DNA of 64,000 bases from Mobiluncus sp963511525 (GTDB taxonomy: Bacteria > Actinomycetota > Actinomycetes > Actinomycetales > Actinomycetaceae): contig NZ_CAUPIY010000003.1 in the NCBI RefSeq assembly GCF_963511525.1, positions 1-64,000 of the forward strand, in the 5' to 3' direction. Each line of letters opens with the position of its first letter. Position 1 is the first letter of the stretch. Below are positions 34,597-44,388 of the stretch, one piece after another. A program made the position numbers and the translations under genes. Below the pieces are notes generated by a model. It was given only the letters and a program-made list of their open reading frames with translations. It searched no databases and was not told the DNA's origin.

Positions 34597-35537
34597 CGGA
34601 GCACACTGCCCTCATCAGCCCAGTTAACCCCCGCAGCAATGACTTCAAGTTCATCCCACAACAACAGATTCGCATCTGTATATGCATCCTCGGCAGGAAT
34701 CTCCATGACGTACTGTAAATCCCTAACCATTCTCTGCATGAGCCTGGAGGTTACTACTTTGTCGCGAATCCTTTTCCGCACAGTCAATTCATCACCCTCT
34801 GCGCTGGCGGCTACAGCTTCAAAGGCAGCCGGAATAGAAATCTCTGCCTTGTATAGATCCGCGACATCATAAACAAAAGCACGATCAGTACCACTGTGAA
34901 TAATTCCCAAGGACGGAATGAAACCCAAACCGACCACCACCGCATGTGCGATTCCATAGAGAGCCGCAGCCCCCTCGGTCAGTGCACAGTTAATGGAGTC
35001 GCCCGCACCAAAATCGTTGGGATCGTAAGAACGTCGTACCCACGGAACCCCGGTAAGTCTGGCCTGTTCAGCATAAATTCTCTTCATCCTGGCACCTTCC
35101 CGTCCGCGCAATTGGGAAAGGGGCAGATTAGAGACGTCCTCACCGGGGAACCTCATACTGTACATTCGCCTGGCACATCGCAGCCGAGAACGTTGGTTGG
35201 CCCACAGCCGTGCATGAGCTTCAGCCATTCGAGAAGTTTTGGCTGCTGGCCTTCCATGGGCGTAGTAGCGCACCCCTTTCTCTCCGACCCAAACGGCTGA
35301 GCAACCCGCGTCACCCAGCAAAGCCATCGCGGCATAGGTAACCTTAGTCCCCGGTCCTAAGAGCACCACTCCCACTTGGGTTGCGGGGATATGCGCTATT
35401 CCTCTGGAATCTTGAATGGTCAAAGCGTTGCCTTCCCGGTTGAGGATCGCCCGTTCGATGTAAAGAAAAGACAGGCGATCCTCCATCCGGGAAAGGCTGC
35501 GGCGCTGCAAGGGTGTGCTACCCGGCGTATTCAGCAT
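34593..35537 (-). CDS. cas1: CRISPR-associated Cas1 (I-E type)
   Basis: A 314-residue integrase that inserts new spacers. It has the N-terminal beta domain (SFLYIERAILNREGN, then VVLLGPGTKVTYAAM) and the helical catalytic domain with the glutamate in NCALTEGAAALYGIAHAVVV, the histidine in GIIHSG and the aspartates in FVYDVADLYK. It lies 6 bp after cas6e, with ATGA-type coupling to cas2. Confidence 0.97.
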   Translation of the reverse strand: MLNTPGSTPLQRRSLSRMEDRLSFLYIERAILNREGNALTIQDSRGIAHIPATQVGVVLLGPGTKVTYAAMALLGDAGCSAVWVGEKGVRYYAHGRPAAKTSRMAEAHARLWANQRSRLRCARRMYSMRFPGEDVSNLPLSQLRGREGARMKRIYAEQARLTGVPWVRRSYDPNDFGAGDSINCALTEGAAALYGIAHAVVVGLGFIPSLGIIHSGTDRAFVYDVADLYKAEISIPAAFEAVAASAEGDELTVRKRIRDKVVTSRLMQRMVRDLQYVMEIPAEDAYTDANLLLWDELEVIAAGVNWADEGSVLR

Positions 35538-35543
35538 GGTTAT

Positions 35544-36206
35544 TCATTGAATTCGTGCCAGGGTTAGCAACCCGCATCCGTATCCTTTGGCGCGTCCTAC
35601 TCCCCCAACTAGAGTATGGCGGAGTTTTTCAGCGTCAGTGACTTCGAGGCATCCTCGATAGCGAACCTTAACCAAATGCACCTTGGGACTTCTTTCAGCG
35701 GAAAAGTTCCTTTTGAAGGAGATAGCATCCCTCTCTCCCACTTGAGCAGTACTTTCCTGTAAAGTGCCAAAACTTACTCCCATAGAATCCGCTTTGGAAT
35801 GTAGCCAAGCAAGTTGATCTGATGCGCTCAAAAGCGCTACCACTCTGCCGCGCTGTTCACCACCTAGTTTCAGGGACTTCGTTGGGTTAGCGACCAGTTC
35901 AAAGTTCCATTTTTGGCCTTTCTTTAGCTGTCCCAAAAATCGGTCGTATTCCGCAGACTGTGCCGGACGCGTATCCCAGCCAGCCTGCTCTACGATATGA
36001 ACTGCCGTCGGTTTTTCCGGACCCACAATATACAGGATATTTTCGTGGGAACGCTGGTCCAACCGCCACAGGACGCGCCCATTATTCTGGTTCATGTCAG
36101 GAGGAAAACACGCACATACCGCCGCATGAAGTGCTTGCGGACTAGTCAGTAGCTTTCTCCCCTGCCTGCGAGCGGGATTGAGCAGAATTTTCGTGAAGGT
36201 AGCCAT
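35544..36206 (-). CDS. cas6e: Cas6e crRNA endonuclease (CasE)
   Basis: A 220-residue enzyme that cuts pre-crRNA in the repeat hairpin and stays in Cascade. A histidine in the N-terminal helix region (SPQALHAAVCACFP) matches the position of the catalytic His. The C-terminal glycine-rich loop GVGRAKGYGCGLLTLA is diagnostic. The ATG overlaps the cas5 stop (TGATG). Confidence 0.95.
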   Translation of the reverse strand: MATFTKILLNPARRQGRKLLTSPQALHAAVCACFPPDMNQNNGRVLWRLDQRSHENILYIVGPEKPTAVHIVEQAGWDTRPAQSAEYDRFLGQLKKGQKWNFELVANPTKSLKLGGEQRGRVVALLSASDQLAWLHSKADSMGVSFGTLQESTAQVGERDAISFKRNFSAERSPKVHLVKVRYRGCLEVTDAEKLRHTLVGGVGRAKGYGCGLLTLARIQ

Positions 36207-36910
36207 CAGGAAATCACCGCCTCAAAGAAAGGATCTATGCTGGTGCCGTATTCGTTTTTTATTTCTTTTGCACCTGCGTAAACAACTGTTCGCCAGCCGT
36301 AACGGCGGTGCTCTTGAGAAAACGAAATGGGCACGTCCTGGCGTGGTGTCCCGACTTCGCCGGGTTTACCATCTCGATAGATTGGCAACAGAACTTCCTC
36401 ACCGAGTTCTTTCTTGTGAGATAAAGTTGCGTGCCATTCCTCGTGTTTCATAAGGGCAGTGACCACGTCACCTTCAACAATCCCTAAATCGAGATTAGCT
36501 GGAGCCGGACACGAGCGTCTCCCCAAGAAAAGCGGGTAGGCAGGCTGGTACAGGTTTCCTTGCAATCCCTCCAGTATCGAGCGATTTTCGGAACCTATTG
36601 CAGCTACAAAAGCGGCGTCTGATAGGAAATAACGAGAAACCAATGTAGCCTTTGCATCGGGATTTTTTTGCCAGGGTTGCGCGGTCTGATAGTCACGCAA
36701 CAACGCCCCTGATTGGTCGACCCTCACGGCATAGTCCAACCCAACCAAGTCTTCTAAGGGGTCAGTTCGGCGGCGTCCTTGAGCAGCAGCAAGCAATCCA
36801 ATAACTCCAGATTTGGAGGGAGTGGAACCGGTTGCGCGCGTGGTGTAACGCGATTCATCACCCCAGGATTGCAGAGGCCCTTTCAGTAACAATAGAAGTG
36901 AGTAGGACAT
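36206..36910 (-). CDS. cas5e: Cas5e Cascade subunit (CasD)
   Basis: A 234-residue subunit that caps the crRNA 5' handle. It has the N-terminal LLLLKGPLQSWGDESRYTTR, with the LxSWG signature and ATGSTPSKSGVIGLLAAAQG, typical of CasD. It lies 3 bp after cas7 and overlaps cas6e by one base. Confidence 0.95.
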   Translation of the reverse strand: MSYSLLLLLKGPLQSWGDESRYTTRATGSTPSKSGVIGLLAAAQGRRRTDPLEDLVGLDYAVRVDQSGALLRDYQTAQPWQKNPDAKATLVSRYFLSDAAFVAAIGSENRSILEGLQGNLYQPAYPLFLGRRSCPAPANLDLGIVEGDVVTALMKHEEWHATLSHKKELGEEVLLPIYRDGKPGEVGTPRQDVPISFSQEHRRYGWRTVVYAGAKEIKNEYGTSIDPFFEAVIS

Positions 36911-36913
36911 TGT

Positions 36914-38062
36914 TTATGCTACTTCCTGGGAAGCCAGGACTTCCTCAATCCGGGAAGTCAGTTCCGGCATCGTAACTTTTTGGGCTATACCCTCGAAATT
37001 TGTGGCATAGTCCTTCATGCCAAGTACGAATGCGGCCAGCGGTTTCATCCCGTAGGTTTCCTCAATGGCAGCTTCTTCCTTAGCTAAAGCCTCTACAGCA
37101 GCATGGACTCGCCCCCCCTGTTCAGAGGCAACAGGTTCCTCAAAAGCATTGACCAAGGAAACGGAACGGGTATCCCGCACCGCTACATAGACGAGTTCGG
37201 GCAAAGTGTTGTTTGCGAAGGTATTTTGTTTCCCGCGCGGCAGGGACTTGATAAATGCTTGCACGAACAGCGCGACAGCTTGACGCGCAGCTTCTGCATC
37301 TCCCAAGTTTTCCGCCAGGGCCGCTACGTTTACAGAAGCGAAACGGTACAGGGTAGAGGACATCATCTGCACGGTACCAATCATGCCCGCACCGACTTCT
37401 TCCCGGTCCTCCACGACGTCGTCTACTGCTGTGAAATAGTCGAACTCGGGTTCGGATTCGTGGACCCCAATAGCGTGGGCAACCTGGACTGCCGCATCGA
37501 TATTGTAGTTGGGAGCACCAGCTAACATACGCCCAAACATCGCCATATCAATAGAATGGGCGGTGTTCAGAAATTCCTTGGCTTCATCCTTTGTGAATTT
37601 ACCGTTTTCTTTTTCTGCAATAGCGCGAGCCGCGCGTTCAATCTGTTGGGGACTTAAGAACAACAGGGCTTCAGTGGTCGGATAACTGTGTGCATCTCTT
37701 TCAGCGTCATCCTCGTTCTTTTTAGGTTCTTTTAGGGAAATTCCTTTTTCTTTATTATTTTTTGCAGTAGCCTTGAATAGATTCTTCAGTCGTTCAACTG
37801 CATCAGTCTCGGAAAGTCCAGGAGATATTTCCATCGCTCTCTTAATTATAACTTCAGGAAGTTTGAGCGAACGTTTTCCTATCGATTCTGCTCCGGATGA
37901 ATCCTTAAAAAATTTTCGGATTGCACGTTTCCAAGCCTGCGATGATACACGCTGTCGCGGGACACCGCCGAATACCGCAGTTTTTGGAGCGCCGGTGTCA
38001 TCGCGGTTAATCAAGCTGGGCGGAACGGTTTGGAGGGCGTGAATGTCAATAATCAGTGTCAT
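36914..38062 (-). CDS. cas7e: Cas7e Cascade backbone (CasC)
   Basis: Six copies form the Cascade backbone along the crRNA. I start at MTLIIDIHALQTVPPSLINR (ATG at 38062, with AGAAAGG upstream) because the longer frame begins in an intergenic run; this gives 382 residues. The family opening, DIHALQTVPPSLINRDDTG, GVPRQRVSSQAWKRAIR and the HSIDMAMFGRM region are clear. A Lys/Asp-rich insert at about residues 95-120 is variable in the family. Confidence 0.96.
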   Translation of the reverse strand: MTLIIDIHALQTVPPSLINRDDTGAPKTAVFGGVPRQRVSSQAWKRAIRKFFKDSSGAESIGKRSLKLPEVIIKRAMEISPGLSETDAVERLKNLFKATAKNNKEKGISLKEPKKNEDDAERDAHSYPTTEALLFLSPQQIERAARAIAEKENGKFTKDEAKEFLNTAHSIDMAMFGRMLAGAPNYNIDAAVQVAHAIGVHESEPEFDYFTAVDDVVEDREEVGAGMIGTVQMMSSTLYRFASVNVAALAENLGDAEAARQAVALFVQAFIKSLPRGKQNTFANNTLPELVYVAVRDTRSVSLVNAFEEPVASEQGGRVHAAVEALAKEEAAIEETYGMKPLAAFVLGMKDYATNFEGIAQKVTMPELTSRIEEVLASQEVA

Positions 38063-38075
38063 GGTATTACCTTTC

Positions 38076-38729
38076 TTAGTTGTCAGTTGTTGTTGTTTTG
38101 GAGGTTGATTCAGTTTGGAATGAGCCGTTAGCGAAGTCTCGACCCCAGCGCAGCAGTACACCGGGACGACGTTTGGGGTTCATGAGGGCGCGAAGGTCGC
38201 TCGCAAGCTTTCCGTAATCGCAGGCGAGTTCATTGGAGCGCAACAAGGAAACTAGCGAACGAATCTGCAAGAGACGAGATTTCTCGTCTTTCGCAAGCAA
38301 CATGGCATCAACCCGAGATTTTATTGAGTCGCTAGTACCTGTCGCATATAGCCTTCCACACGCTCTGGCAAAGCTAATTTCGGCAGTGTGCATAGGTTTC
38401 GTGGCTGACTGCATATGAAAGCCGAACAGAGTTAATGCTGCAAAAGCTGCCTGTTCCGAGGGAGAAGGCTCGTCTGTTTTTCCTGCTAACTTTTCAACAA
38501 AGTCCTCTCTCATGATGAACAATACTTTCACCAGGGCTAATGGATTGTCCACAATGTTGAGGCTCGAGCTTTTCCGCAGTTCAGCAAGTTGAGCGCGAGC
38601 TAGGTGGTTCTGTGGCGAATCATAGGGCATGAAAAAATTTTCCTGCAGCCTATGACAGGTCAACGAAATAGCATTTCTGAGGGCATCAGAATTCTTCGGC
38701 TCTTTACTTATCGGAGTATCGTCACTCAT
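38076..38729 (-). CDS. cse2: Cse2 small Cascade subunit (CasB)
   Basis: A 217-residue, all-helical small subunit that stabilises target DNA. Helices rich in Leu, Arg and Lys include CGRLYATGTSDSIKSRVDAML and LLQIRSLVSLLRSN, then the family-like LRALMNPKRRPGVLLRWGRDF near the end. It overlaps the cse1 stop by 8 bp. Identification rests on these and on position. Confidence 0.93.
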   Translation of the reverse strand: MSDDTPISKEPKNSDALRNAISLTCHRLQENFFMPYDSPQNHLARAQLAELRKSSSLNIVDNPLALVKVLFIMREDFVEKLAGKTDEPSPSEQAAFAALTLFGFHMQSATKPMHTAEISFARACGRLYATGTSDSIKSRVDAMLLAKDEKSRLLQIRSLVSLLRSNELACDYGKLASDLRALMNPKRRPGVLLRWGRDFANGSFQTESTSKTTTTDN

Positions 38730-40503
38730 GATTTACCTTCCTTTCCTGTTCGATTTCATTCTTATACTGCTTAGACGTGAGGGGCAGTACCTGATCTAGG
38801 TACCGCTGTAGTTTTTGGTAGTAAGTACCTGCCGAGACTACTTTTTTCGTCCCCTCACCGTTGGAATCAGTGACGATTTTTCCTACCATGGCTTTGGGAC
38901 CTGCGCCACGCAAGAGAATCAACGCTTGACTGACAATGATTTCACGCACTTTTGATTGCCAATCCCCCACCAGCCGAACGATGTTGTCCGTTGCATTGTC
39001 ACCTTTTTCGCATTCTATTGCCGGTACGAAATCCGCGAGATTTTGCAACCAGCTCATGAATAGGGGCTCCAGCTCAGCGAGTACTTGGTCAGCAGACGTA
39101 AATGGATCCTCATCTGTTTTCTTTTTTCTTTTTTCTTTATCTTTATCTTTTACTTTCCCTGCCGCCTCCAGGAGGTTTACCGCAAATCTTTCCAGAGCTC
39201 TAGCGGCCTCGCTGGTGGCGCTCGCCGCTTCTCGCACCGCTTGACGCAACTGACCCGATTGCTCAAGCAGCAGCACCAGCGGCATTCCCATCTGAGCAGC
39301 GTAGGTACTCTTCACTTTGACAGAATTTGACCGCTTGTCATATTCAACCGCCACCAAATCGACGTTGAGTACACTCGGTATTCCATCAATATACTGGGAC
39401 AATTTCGCTAAGTTGTTGAGATTTTCTGGACGTTTAGGGGCCTTTGCTTTCCCACTGAACCCCCCGTCGGTCTCAGCAATAATCAGAGCATCCAAAGCAC
39501 GCCACACAGTTCTTTGTGGCGAGAATGTAGCCGGAGAGTAGGTGTCCCGTTTCCTATTCTTAGATTTTTCGGTTGAGTATTTATATGAGGTCATTGGGTC
39601 GAGGAACTGGCTTTCCGCATCGTCAGGAGGGTTGTTACCTTTACACAAAAGAACACCGGTCACCCGCTCACCATCCGTAAAAAGCCTTATGCGTCTGGAT
39701 TGCCAGGTCGCTAAATCTGCTGGGCCATGGGGTTCGTTGTCAGGCACGTCCTCATTATTTTTCTCATTGTACTTAACTCGAGGACCGGGACCATCTGGCT
39801 GACGTTCCCAAACAGGATAATCCTCGGGATTTTCGAGGGCTGAGAGACAGGTATTTAAAATGAGGGTATCCAAAAGGTTCTCCCCGACTATCAGCACACC
39901 GCCAATCCGACCTGTCCACCCCAATCCAGGAGCATATCCCTTATTTCTCTTATCAATTCTGGTATCTTTTTTTGCGCCGGGTTTAATTCCAGCAACATCA
40001 TAGGCCTGTATATAAACCAACCATCGAGCGGCTTCCGCATAGCTTAAGGAATCGCGAGCTTTCCCGGCTCGCATGGTGAAGTAGTCCTCGTGAGCCTCGG
40101 GAACGATGGTTGTGACGTGTTTTACTTCCCCCGAGGGAACCTCCAAGTCTGCTACCTGCATGAAAGGTGTGGGACTGTCGAGCAGTTCGAAACGATCCCG
40201 ATAATGTTCCAGATAATCCAACACCATCTCATCCTTGCCGCGCTCTAGCAGATTCGTGCGTGTCTGTTCGAACCAGGTCACAAAATTGAACGTCTTACCC
40301 GGTTCGACTTTGCTTTCTCTGCTGTGCGCTCTCCAAAAAATGGCCAGCAATAATCGCACTATTGCAAAGTTTTGCGCCGGAGACTCACCTCGCAAGGAAG
40401 CAACCTTCACCTCCCCTGCAAAAATCTCTCTGATCCCTACGGTCCGCTGATTGCCGTCAGTGTCGACTACCAGAATCCAGGGATCATCTATAAGTGAAAA
40501 CAT
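38722..40503 (-). CDS. cse1: Cse1 large Cascade subunit (CasA)
   Basis: A 593-residue subunit that recognises the PAM and recruits Cas3. The opening MFSLIDDPWILVVDTDGNQR and the segments FVTWFEQTRTNLLER, DSPTPFMQVADLEV and GLGWTGRIGGVLIVGENL are typical of CasA. A Lys-rich low-complexity run (DKDKEKRKKKTDE) sits near residue 465 in the C-terminal bundle, which is unusual. The gene lies 58 bp after cas3. Confidence 0.95.
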   Translation of the reverse strand: MFSLIDDPWILVVDTDGNQRTVGIREIFAGEVKVASLRGESPAQNFAIVRLLLAIFWRAHSRESKVEPGKTFNFVTWFEQTRTNLLERGKDEMVLDYLEHYRDRFELLDSPTPFMQVADLEVPSGEVKHVTTIVPEAHEDYFTMRAGKARDSLSYAEAARWLVYIQAYDVAGIKPGAKKDTRIDKRNKGYAPGLGWTGRIGGVLIVGENLLDTLILNTCLSALENPEDYPVWERQPDGPGPRVKYNEKNNEDVPDNEPHGPADLATWQSRRIRLFTDGERVTGVLLCKGNNPPDDAESQFLDPMTSYKYSTEKSKNRKRDTYSPATFSPQRTVWRALDALIIAETDGGFSGKAKAPKRPENLNNLAKLSQYIDGIPSVLNVDLVAVEYDKRSNSVKVKSTYAAQMGMPLVLLLEQSGQLRQAVREAASATSEAARALERFAVNLLEAAGKVKDKDKEKRKKKTDEDPFTSADQVLAELEPLFMSWLQNLADFVPAIECEKGDNATDNIVRLVGDWQSKVREIIVSQALILLRGAGPKAMVGKIVTDSNGEGTKKVVSAGTYYQKLQRYLDQVLPLTSKQYKNEIEQERKVNHE

Positions 40504-40561
40504 GGCTTCTCCTCTCTGTAGTTACCCTGTCCTTGAATAAAATTTTTTCTTAAGTTCAGCA

Positions 40562-43366
40562 TTATTGAGCCTCAGCTTTCGTGACAACAAGACCGAGTTC
40601 AGAGGTGTAACTCAGCGAAAATCTGCCTAGCCTAGCGCTGCCGGCACTATCAAACCGCAATGCTACCTGGCCTTTTAGCAGTGCTGACTCCTTCCATTCC
40701 GCCGGAGTCTGTTCCTCGAGGGCATCAATAACTGTGTCAAAATCTTTGTCACCGCGAGTCATGCGAGCCGGTAACCGCACTGTGTTTCCAGCCAGCACAC
40801 CGGCTTGCACAAAGGTGGGAGCCTGACCATCGAGAATCTCAATGTCCGCACCAAACGGAGTGTAGCCGTACTCGGTATTTTGGATAGCCACCACTTCCAC
40901 GGTGAAATCCGCATCTCGCACCTGGGCTAAACCGCGTTCCTCCACGCCAATACCCACGGAGTTGTTGTAGGTCTTTTCAAACAAACATCCGAGGTCTGGC
41001 GCATTGGCAGGGCTGGGAAAACGGTAACTTTCCGCTCGACCGACTGCCTTGTCACGCTTTGCGGCAGCGTCCTCACAAGCCTTTTGCCAGGCTTCTGTCC
41101 AGGCGTTCGGGATCTCTGGGTTTTCCGCATAGACCTTTCGTACCAAGGGAGCGACATCATCGGGACGCCGGAACACTCGCGGGAAATATGCCATAGTCGC
41201 CAACAGCAACTTTTCTCCGTAAATCGCTCGCGCTCCCCCGTCAAAGTCCGGCACTTCCGTATCTCGATTCACCCCACGAATAAAGAGCTGCGGCTCACGC
41301 ACGCGTACCGGTCGGTCGTCACTGGGACGAACATGGCGATGAACACGCCCAATACGCTGAATAATCAAATCTATCGGTGCAATATCGGTAATCAACACGT
41401 CTGCATCAATATCCAGGCTCTGCTCCGCGACCTGGGTCGCCACCACAATTAGACGCTGCGGACGTCCCTGTCCCCTGCGAGACTTCGGTCCAAGTTTTTC
41501 GCGCAGTAGGTCCTCTTTTTCGCTTCGTTGGCTGGCAATGAACGCCGCGTGGTGCAGCTCGACTTCACCGGGGAAACCAGCAGCCAGAGCGCGATAAGCA
41601 TCTTGAGCTCTCGCTACCGTGTTGCAAATGACCAGCGCGATTCCTCCTCCATCTAACAATTCCTGCAGCTTAGAGGTGAGCTCCGGGAGCGAATCACCTA
41701 AGAAATTCGTTCTAATCTCAGCATCGGTAGGGCGCGGAGCAACTTCAATCGATTGAATCCCCGCTGCGTTCACTACGCTAACCAGCGGATAAGCTGTTGT
41801 ATCAAGAACACCCTCATCCACCCCATTGTCTCTCGGTATCTGCGAGTTGTATGCCTGCGCCAAGTCGAGGCGCTGGGCTGGCGGGAGGGTGGCGGACATC
41901 AGAATTACGCTTGTGCCATAGCGAGCTAGCCATTCTAAGGTTCGGTAAAGGTACTGCGACATGTAAGCGTCGTAGGCGTGAACTTCGTCAATGATGACTA
42001 TCTTGCCAGCCAGAGCCACGTGACGCAGCATAGAGTAACGCGCCTGCAGAGCCATCATAAGTACCTGATCCACCGTTCCCACTACGAAATCGGAAAGCAC
42101 TCCGGTCTTACGTCCGGAAAGCCACTGGGTGGCGACCACAGTTCCTTCACTCGTGGCAGTGGCGTCCTCTCCTGGCTGATCAATACCAATCCCGGAATAG
42201 CGCAACTCCTTGTAGGGCTTAAACAACTGATTCTTCGAATGAGCCAGGAACATTGAAGCCACTTGACCGCCGCGTGAACTGTGCTGAGCCCACTGGGTTG
42301 CCCTTTCAAACAATCCATTAGCAGTCGCCATGGTGGGGGCGGCCAGAAATACGCCTTGAGAGCCAAATTTTTCACCCAACACATGAGCCGCCGCTAGCCC
42401 TGCCTCGGTTTTCCCTTCACCGGTGGGAGCCTCAATAATCATCAGGGTAGGACCGGAGGCATCCATAGCAGCCTCAACCGCAGCCCGCTGTACGGGACGG
42501 AGCGTAATATCTGTCCCCCACGCAAAGGTTTTGCGGAAAAGTTCCAGCAAATCGTCGGGAATGTCCTGTGGCTGCCAGGGTGCGGGCAGCTGAATGTAGT
42601 CCATAGCCTGCGAAACTCGTTCAACCTGAGGTAAAACCTGTTCATAGGGAAAAGCATCCTTGTTGGAAGCAATCCAGTCTGCCATCACCACCAGGCCGGT
42701 CATCAACTGCAGAGCAGGGGCAGTCGGAGCCTCTTTGCTGCCCTGCAAACGTTTAAGAATGGGGGCAATTGCAGTAATTTCAGCCATTCCGTCCACCAGT
42801 TGGAACGCGATAACGTCAAACTGAGTTTCACGGTCTTTGATGCCGTCCTCCCGCAGCCTAAGCGTCATGGGATCAGAGGTGAAACCGTGATGCGCGTCTG
42901 GGACTGATGAAAGAACCACCCGCAAGTATTTACAGATTCCCTGTTTCTCCAGCCACTTGCGCAACAGCAAACCGGAAGCAGTCCCGTGCGGGAATGAGAC
43001 GTTCGAACCCTCGCCACACGGCCATTCCAACGACAACCCCGCCTGCTCTAGTGGCGACAGCAGCCAAGTAGCGTCGGGTCTTTGTCGCTGAAACGTCACG
43101 GTGGCCTTACCGACATCATGAGTCCCCGCATAGAAACAGTAAAGCTTGCGCACTTCCGATTCGTTCAAGCACCACAGTCGGGCAACCGTAGCCTTTAGCG
43201 CGCCGCAAACCCAGTAGTCCCACAGCCACTGTGCCACGCAGGCAGCATCGATTAGATGCTGCGGAAGGGACAGGTGGGCACGTTCGTCGCCGGATTTCGC
43301 CCACAACGCCTTAGCCTGTGGGGAACACATTTTCTCCCACAAATCAGCTCTGTTAGCAATGTTCAT
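40562..43366 (-). CDS. cas3: Cas3 helicase-nuclease
   Basis: A 934-residue effector that unwinds and degrades DNA marked by Cascade. The N-terminal HD nuclease has His37 and Asp40 (LPQHLID) and His83-Asp84 (GTHDVGK), with a further HH near 160. The SF2 helicase has Walker A PTGEGKT at 314-320, DEVH at 460-463 and the arginine motif QRIGRVHRH. A C-terminal domain follows. It is slightly longer than E. coli Cas3. It is first in the cas operon. Confidence 0.97.
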   Translation of the reverse strand: MNIANRADLWEKMCSPQAKALWAKSGDERAHLSLPQHLIDAACVAQWLWDYWVCGALKATVARLWCLNESEVRKLYCFYAGTHDVGKATVTFQRQRPDATWLLSPLEQAGLSLEWPCGEGSNVSFPHGTASGLLLRKWLEKQGICKYLRVVLSSVPDAHHGFTSDPMTLRLREDGIKDRETQFDVIAFQLVDGMAEITAIAPILKRLQGSKEAPTAPALQLMTGLVVMADWIASNKDAFPYEQVLPQVERVSQAMDYIQLPAPWQPQDIPDDLLELFRKTFAWGTDITLRPVQRAAVEAAMDASGPTLMIIEAPTGEGKTEAGLAAAHVLGEKFGSQGVFLAAPTMATANGLFERATQWAQHSSRGGQVASMFLAHSKNQLFKPYKELRYSGIGIDQPGEDATATSEGTVVATQWLSGRKTGVLSDFVVGTVDQVLMMALQARYSMLRHVALAGKIVIIDEVHAYDAYMSQYLYRTLEWLARYGTSVILMSATLPPAQRLDLAQAYNSQIPRDNGVDEGVLDTTAYPLVSVVNAAGIQSIEVAPRPTDAEIRTNFLGDSLPELTSKLQELLDGGGIALVICNTVARAQDAYRALAAGFPGEVELHHAAFIASQRSEKEDLLREKLGPKSRRGQGRPQRLIVVATQVAEQSLDIDADVLITDIAPIDLIIQRIGRVHRHVRPSDDRPVRVREPQLFIRGVNRDTEVPDFDGGARAIYGEKLLLATMAYFPRVFRRPDDVAPLVRKVYAENPEIPNAWTEAWQKACEDAAAKRDKAVGRAESYRFPSPANAPDLGCLFEKTYNNSVGIGVEERGLAQVRDADFTVEVVAIQNTEYGYTPFGADIEILDGQAPTFVQAGVLAGNTVRLPARMTRGDKDFDTVIDALEEQTPAEWKESALLKGQVALRFDSAGSARLGRFSLSYTSELGLVVTKAEAQ

Positions 43367-43476
43367 GGCGCCTCCCAGTTAGAGTTTCATCATTTGCTTC
43401 TCATCATAAACTGGGGGTGGGTAACGAAAATTTCGCTCCTCCGACTTAGCGCTGCGACCACTGCAAACGGCCTGGA
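43367..43476 (-). promoter_or_regulatory. Probable cas operon promoter region
   Basis: The 110-bp gap before cas3 contains TATGAT as a candidate -10 at about 16 bp from TTTTCG, both weak matches. A GGGAGG ribosome binding site precedes the cas3 ATG. No terminator is obvious after the upstream permease gene, so read-through from the sugar transporter operon into cas is possible. Confidence 0.4.
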
Positions 43477-44388
43477 TTACCCCTTCACGGAACCGGCCAT
43501 CATGCCGCCGACGAAGTACTTGCCCAACGCGATGTAGACCAGAAGCGTCGGGACGGAGGCAATCAGGGCGCCCGCCATGGAACCGCCATAGTCAGCCATG
43601 ATAGAGCCGTGCGCCAGCTCGTTCAGGGACAGGGTCACCGGACCGCGCTGGGAACCGCCGCCAAAGAACAGGGCAAACAGGAAGTCGTTCCAAGCGGAAG
43701 TAAACTGCCAAATCAGCACCACCACGAAAGACGGAATGGAAATCGGCAACACCACGTTAAAGTACGTGCGCAACATTCCCGCCCCGTCGATACGCGCGGC
43801 CTCGATGAGGTCCCTGGGCACGCTCTCGTAATAGTTACGGAAAATTAGGGTCGTAATCGGGATGCCATAGATGATGTGCATCAAAATCAGGGTGTGAATC
43901 CCGAAACCAATCTGGGACGCCACCACCATGCGCATCATCGGAATCATGACGGCCTGGTAAGGAATGAACATGCCGAACAGAATCAGGGTGAACACCACGT
44001 TCGCTCCGGGGAACCGCCAGCGGGACAGGACGAAACCGTTAGCGGAACCGAGCATGGCCGAAATAATCGAGGACGGAATGACCATCATCAGCGAGCGCAA
44101 CAGCCCGCCCTGCAGCTGATCCCAGGCTCGGGCCCAGTTATCGGTATTCCATTCAGCAGGCAGATACCAAGTCCGGGACGGGTCGGCCTCCCCCGCGCCC
44201 TTGAAAGACGTAATCAACAGCACGTAGACCGGCATGAGGACCATGGCGAGGAAAAAAATCAAGAGCACGTAGCGAATGACCTTGCCGACGCTGACTCCGC
44301 CCCGTTTCTTTCCTACCGAACCGTTGGAGTTGACCTTTTTTGTCGTAATCGCGGCAGCGCCCGCGTCGATTGCAGCAGCGGAACTCAT
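43477..44388 (-). CDS. Sugar ABC transporter permease (MalG-like)
   Basis: A 303-residue inner-membrane permease of the CUT1 class with six helices. The coupling EAA loop is visible in YYESVPRDLIEAARIDGAGML, followed by LPISIPSFVVVLIWQF. A Ser/Ala/Lys-rich tail precedes the first helix. The start overlaps the preceding permease by 4 bp. With that permease and the binding protein upstream it forms one importer; the ATPase must be encoded elsewhere. Confidence 0.93.
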   Translation of the reverse strand: MSSAAAIDAGAAAITTKKVNSNGSVGKKRGGVSVGKVIRYVLLIFFLAMVLMPVYVLLITSFKGAGEADPSRTWYLPAEWNTDNWARAWDQLQGGLLRSLMMVIPSSIISAMLGSANGFVLSRWRFPGANVVFTLILFGMFIPYQAVMIPMMRMVVASQIGFGIHTLILMHIIYGIPITTLIFRNYYESVPRDLIEAARIDGAGMLRTYFNVVLPISIPSFVVVLIWQFTSAWNDFLFALFFGGGSQRGPVTLSLNELAHGSIMADYGGSMAGALIASVPTLLVYIALGKYFVGGMMAGSVKG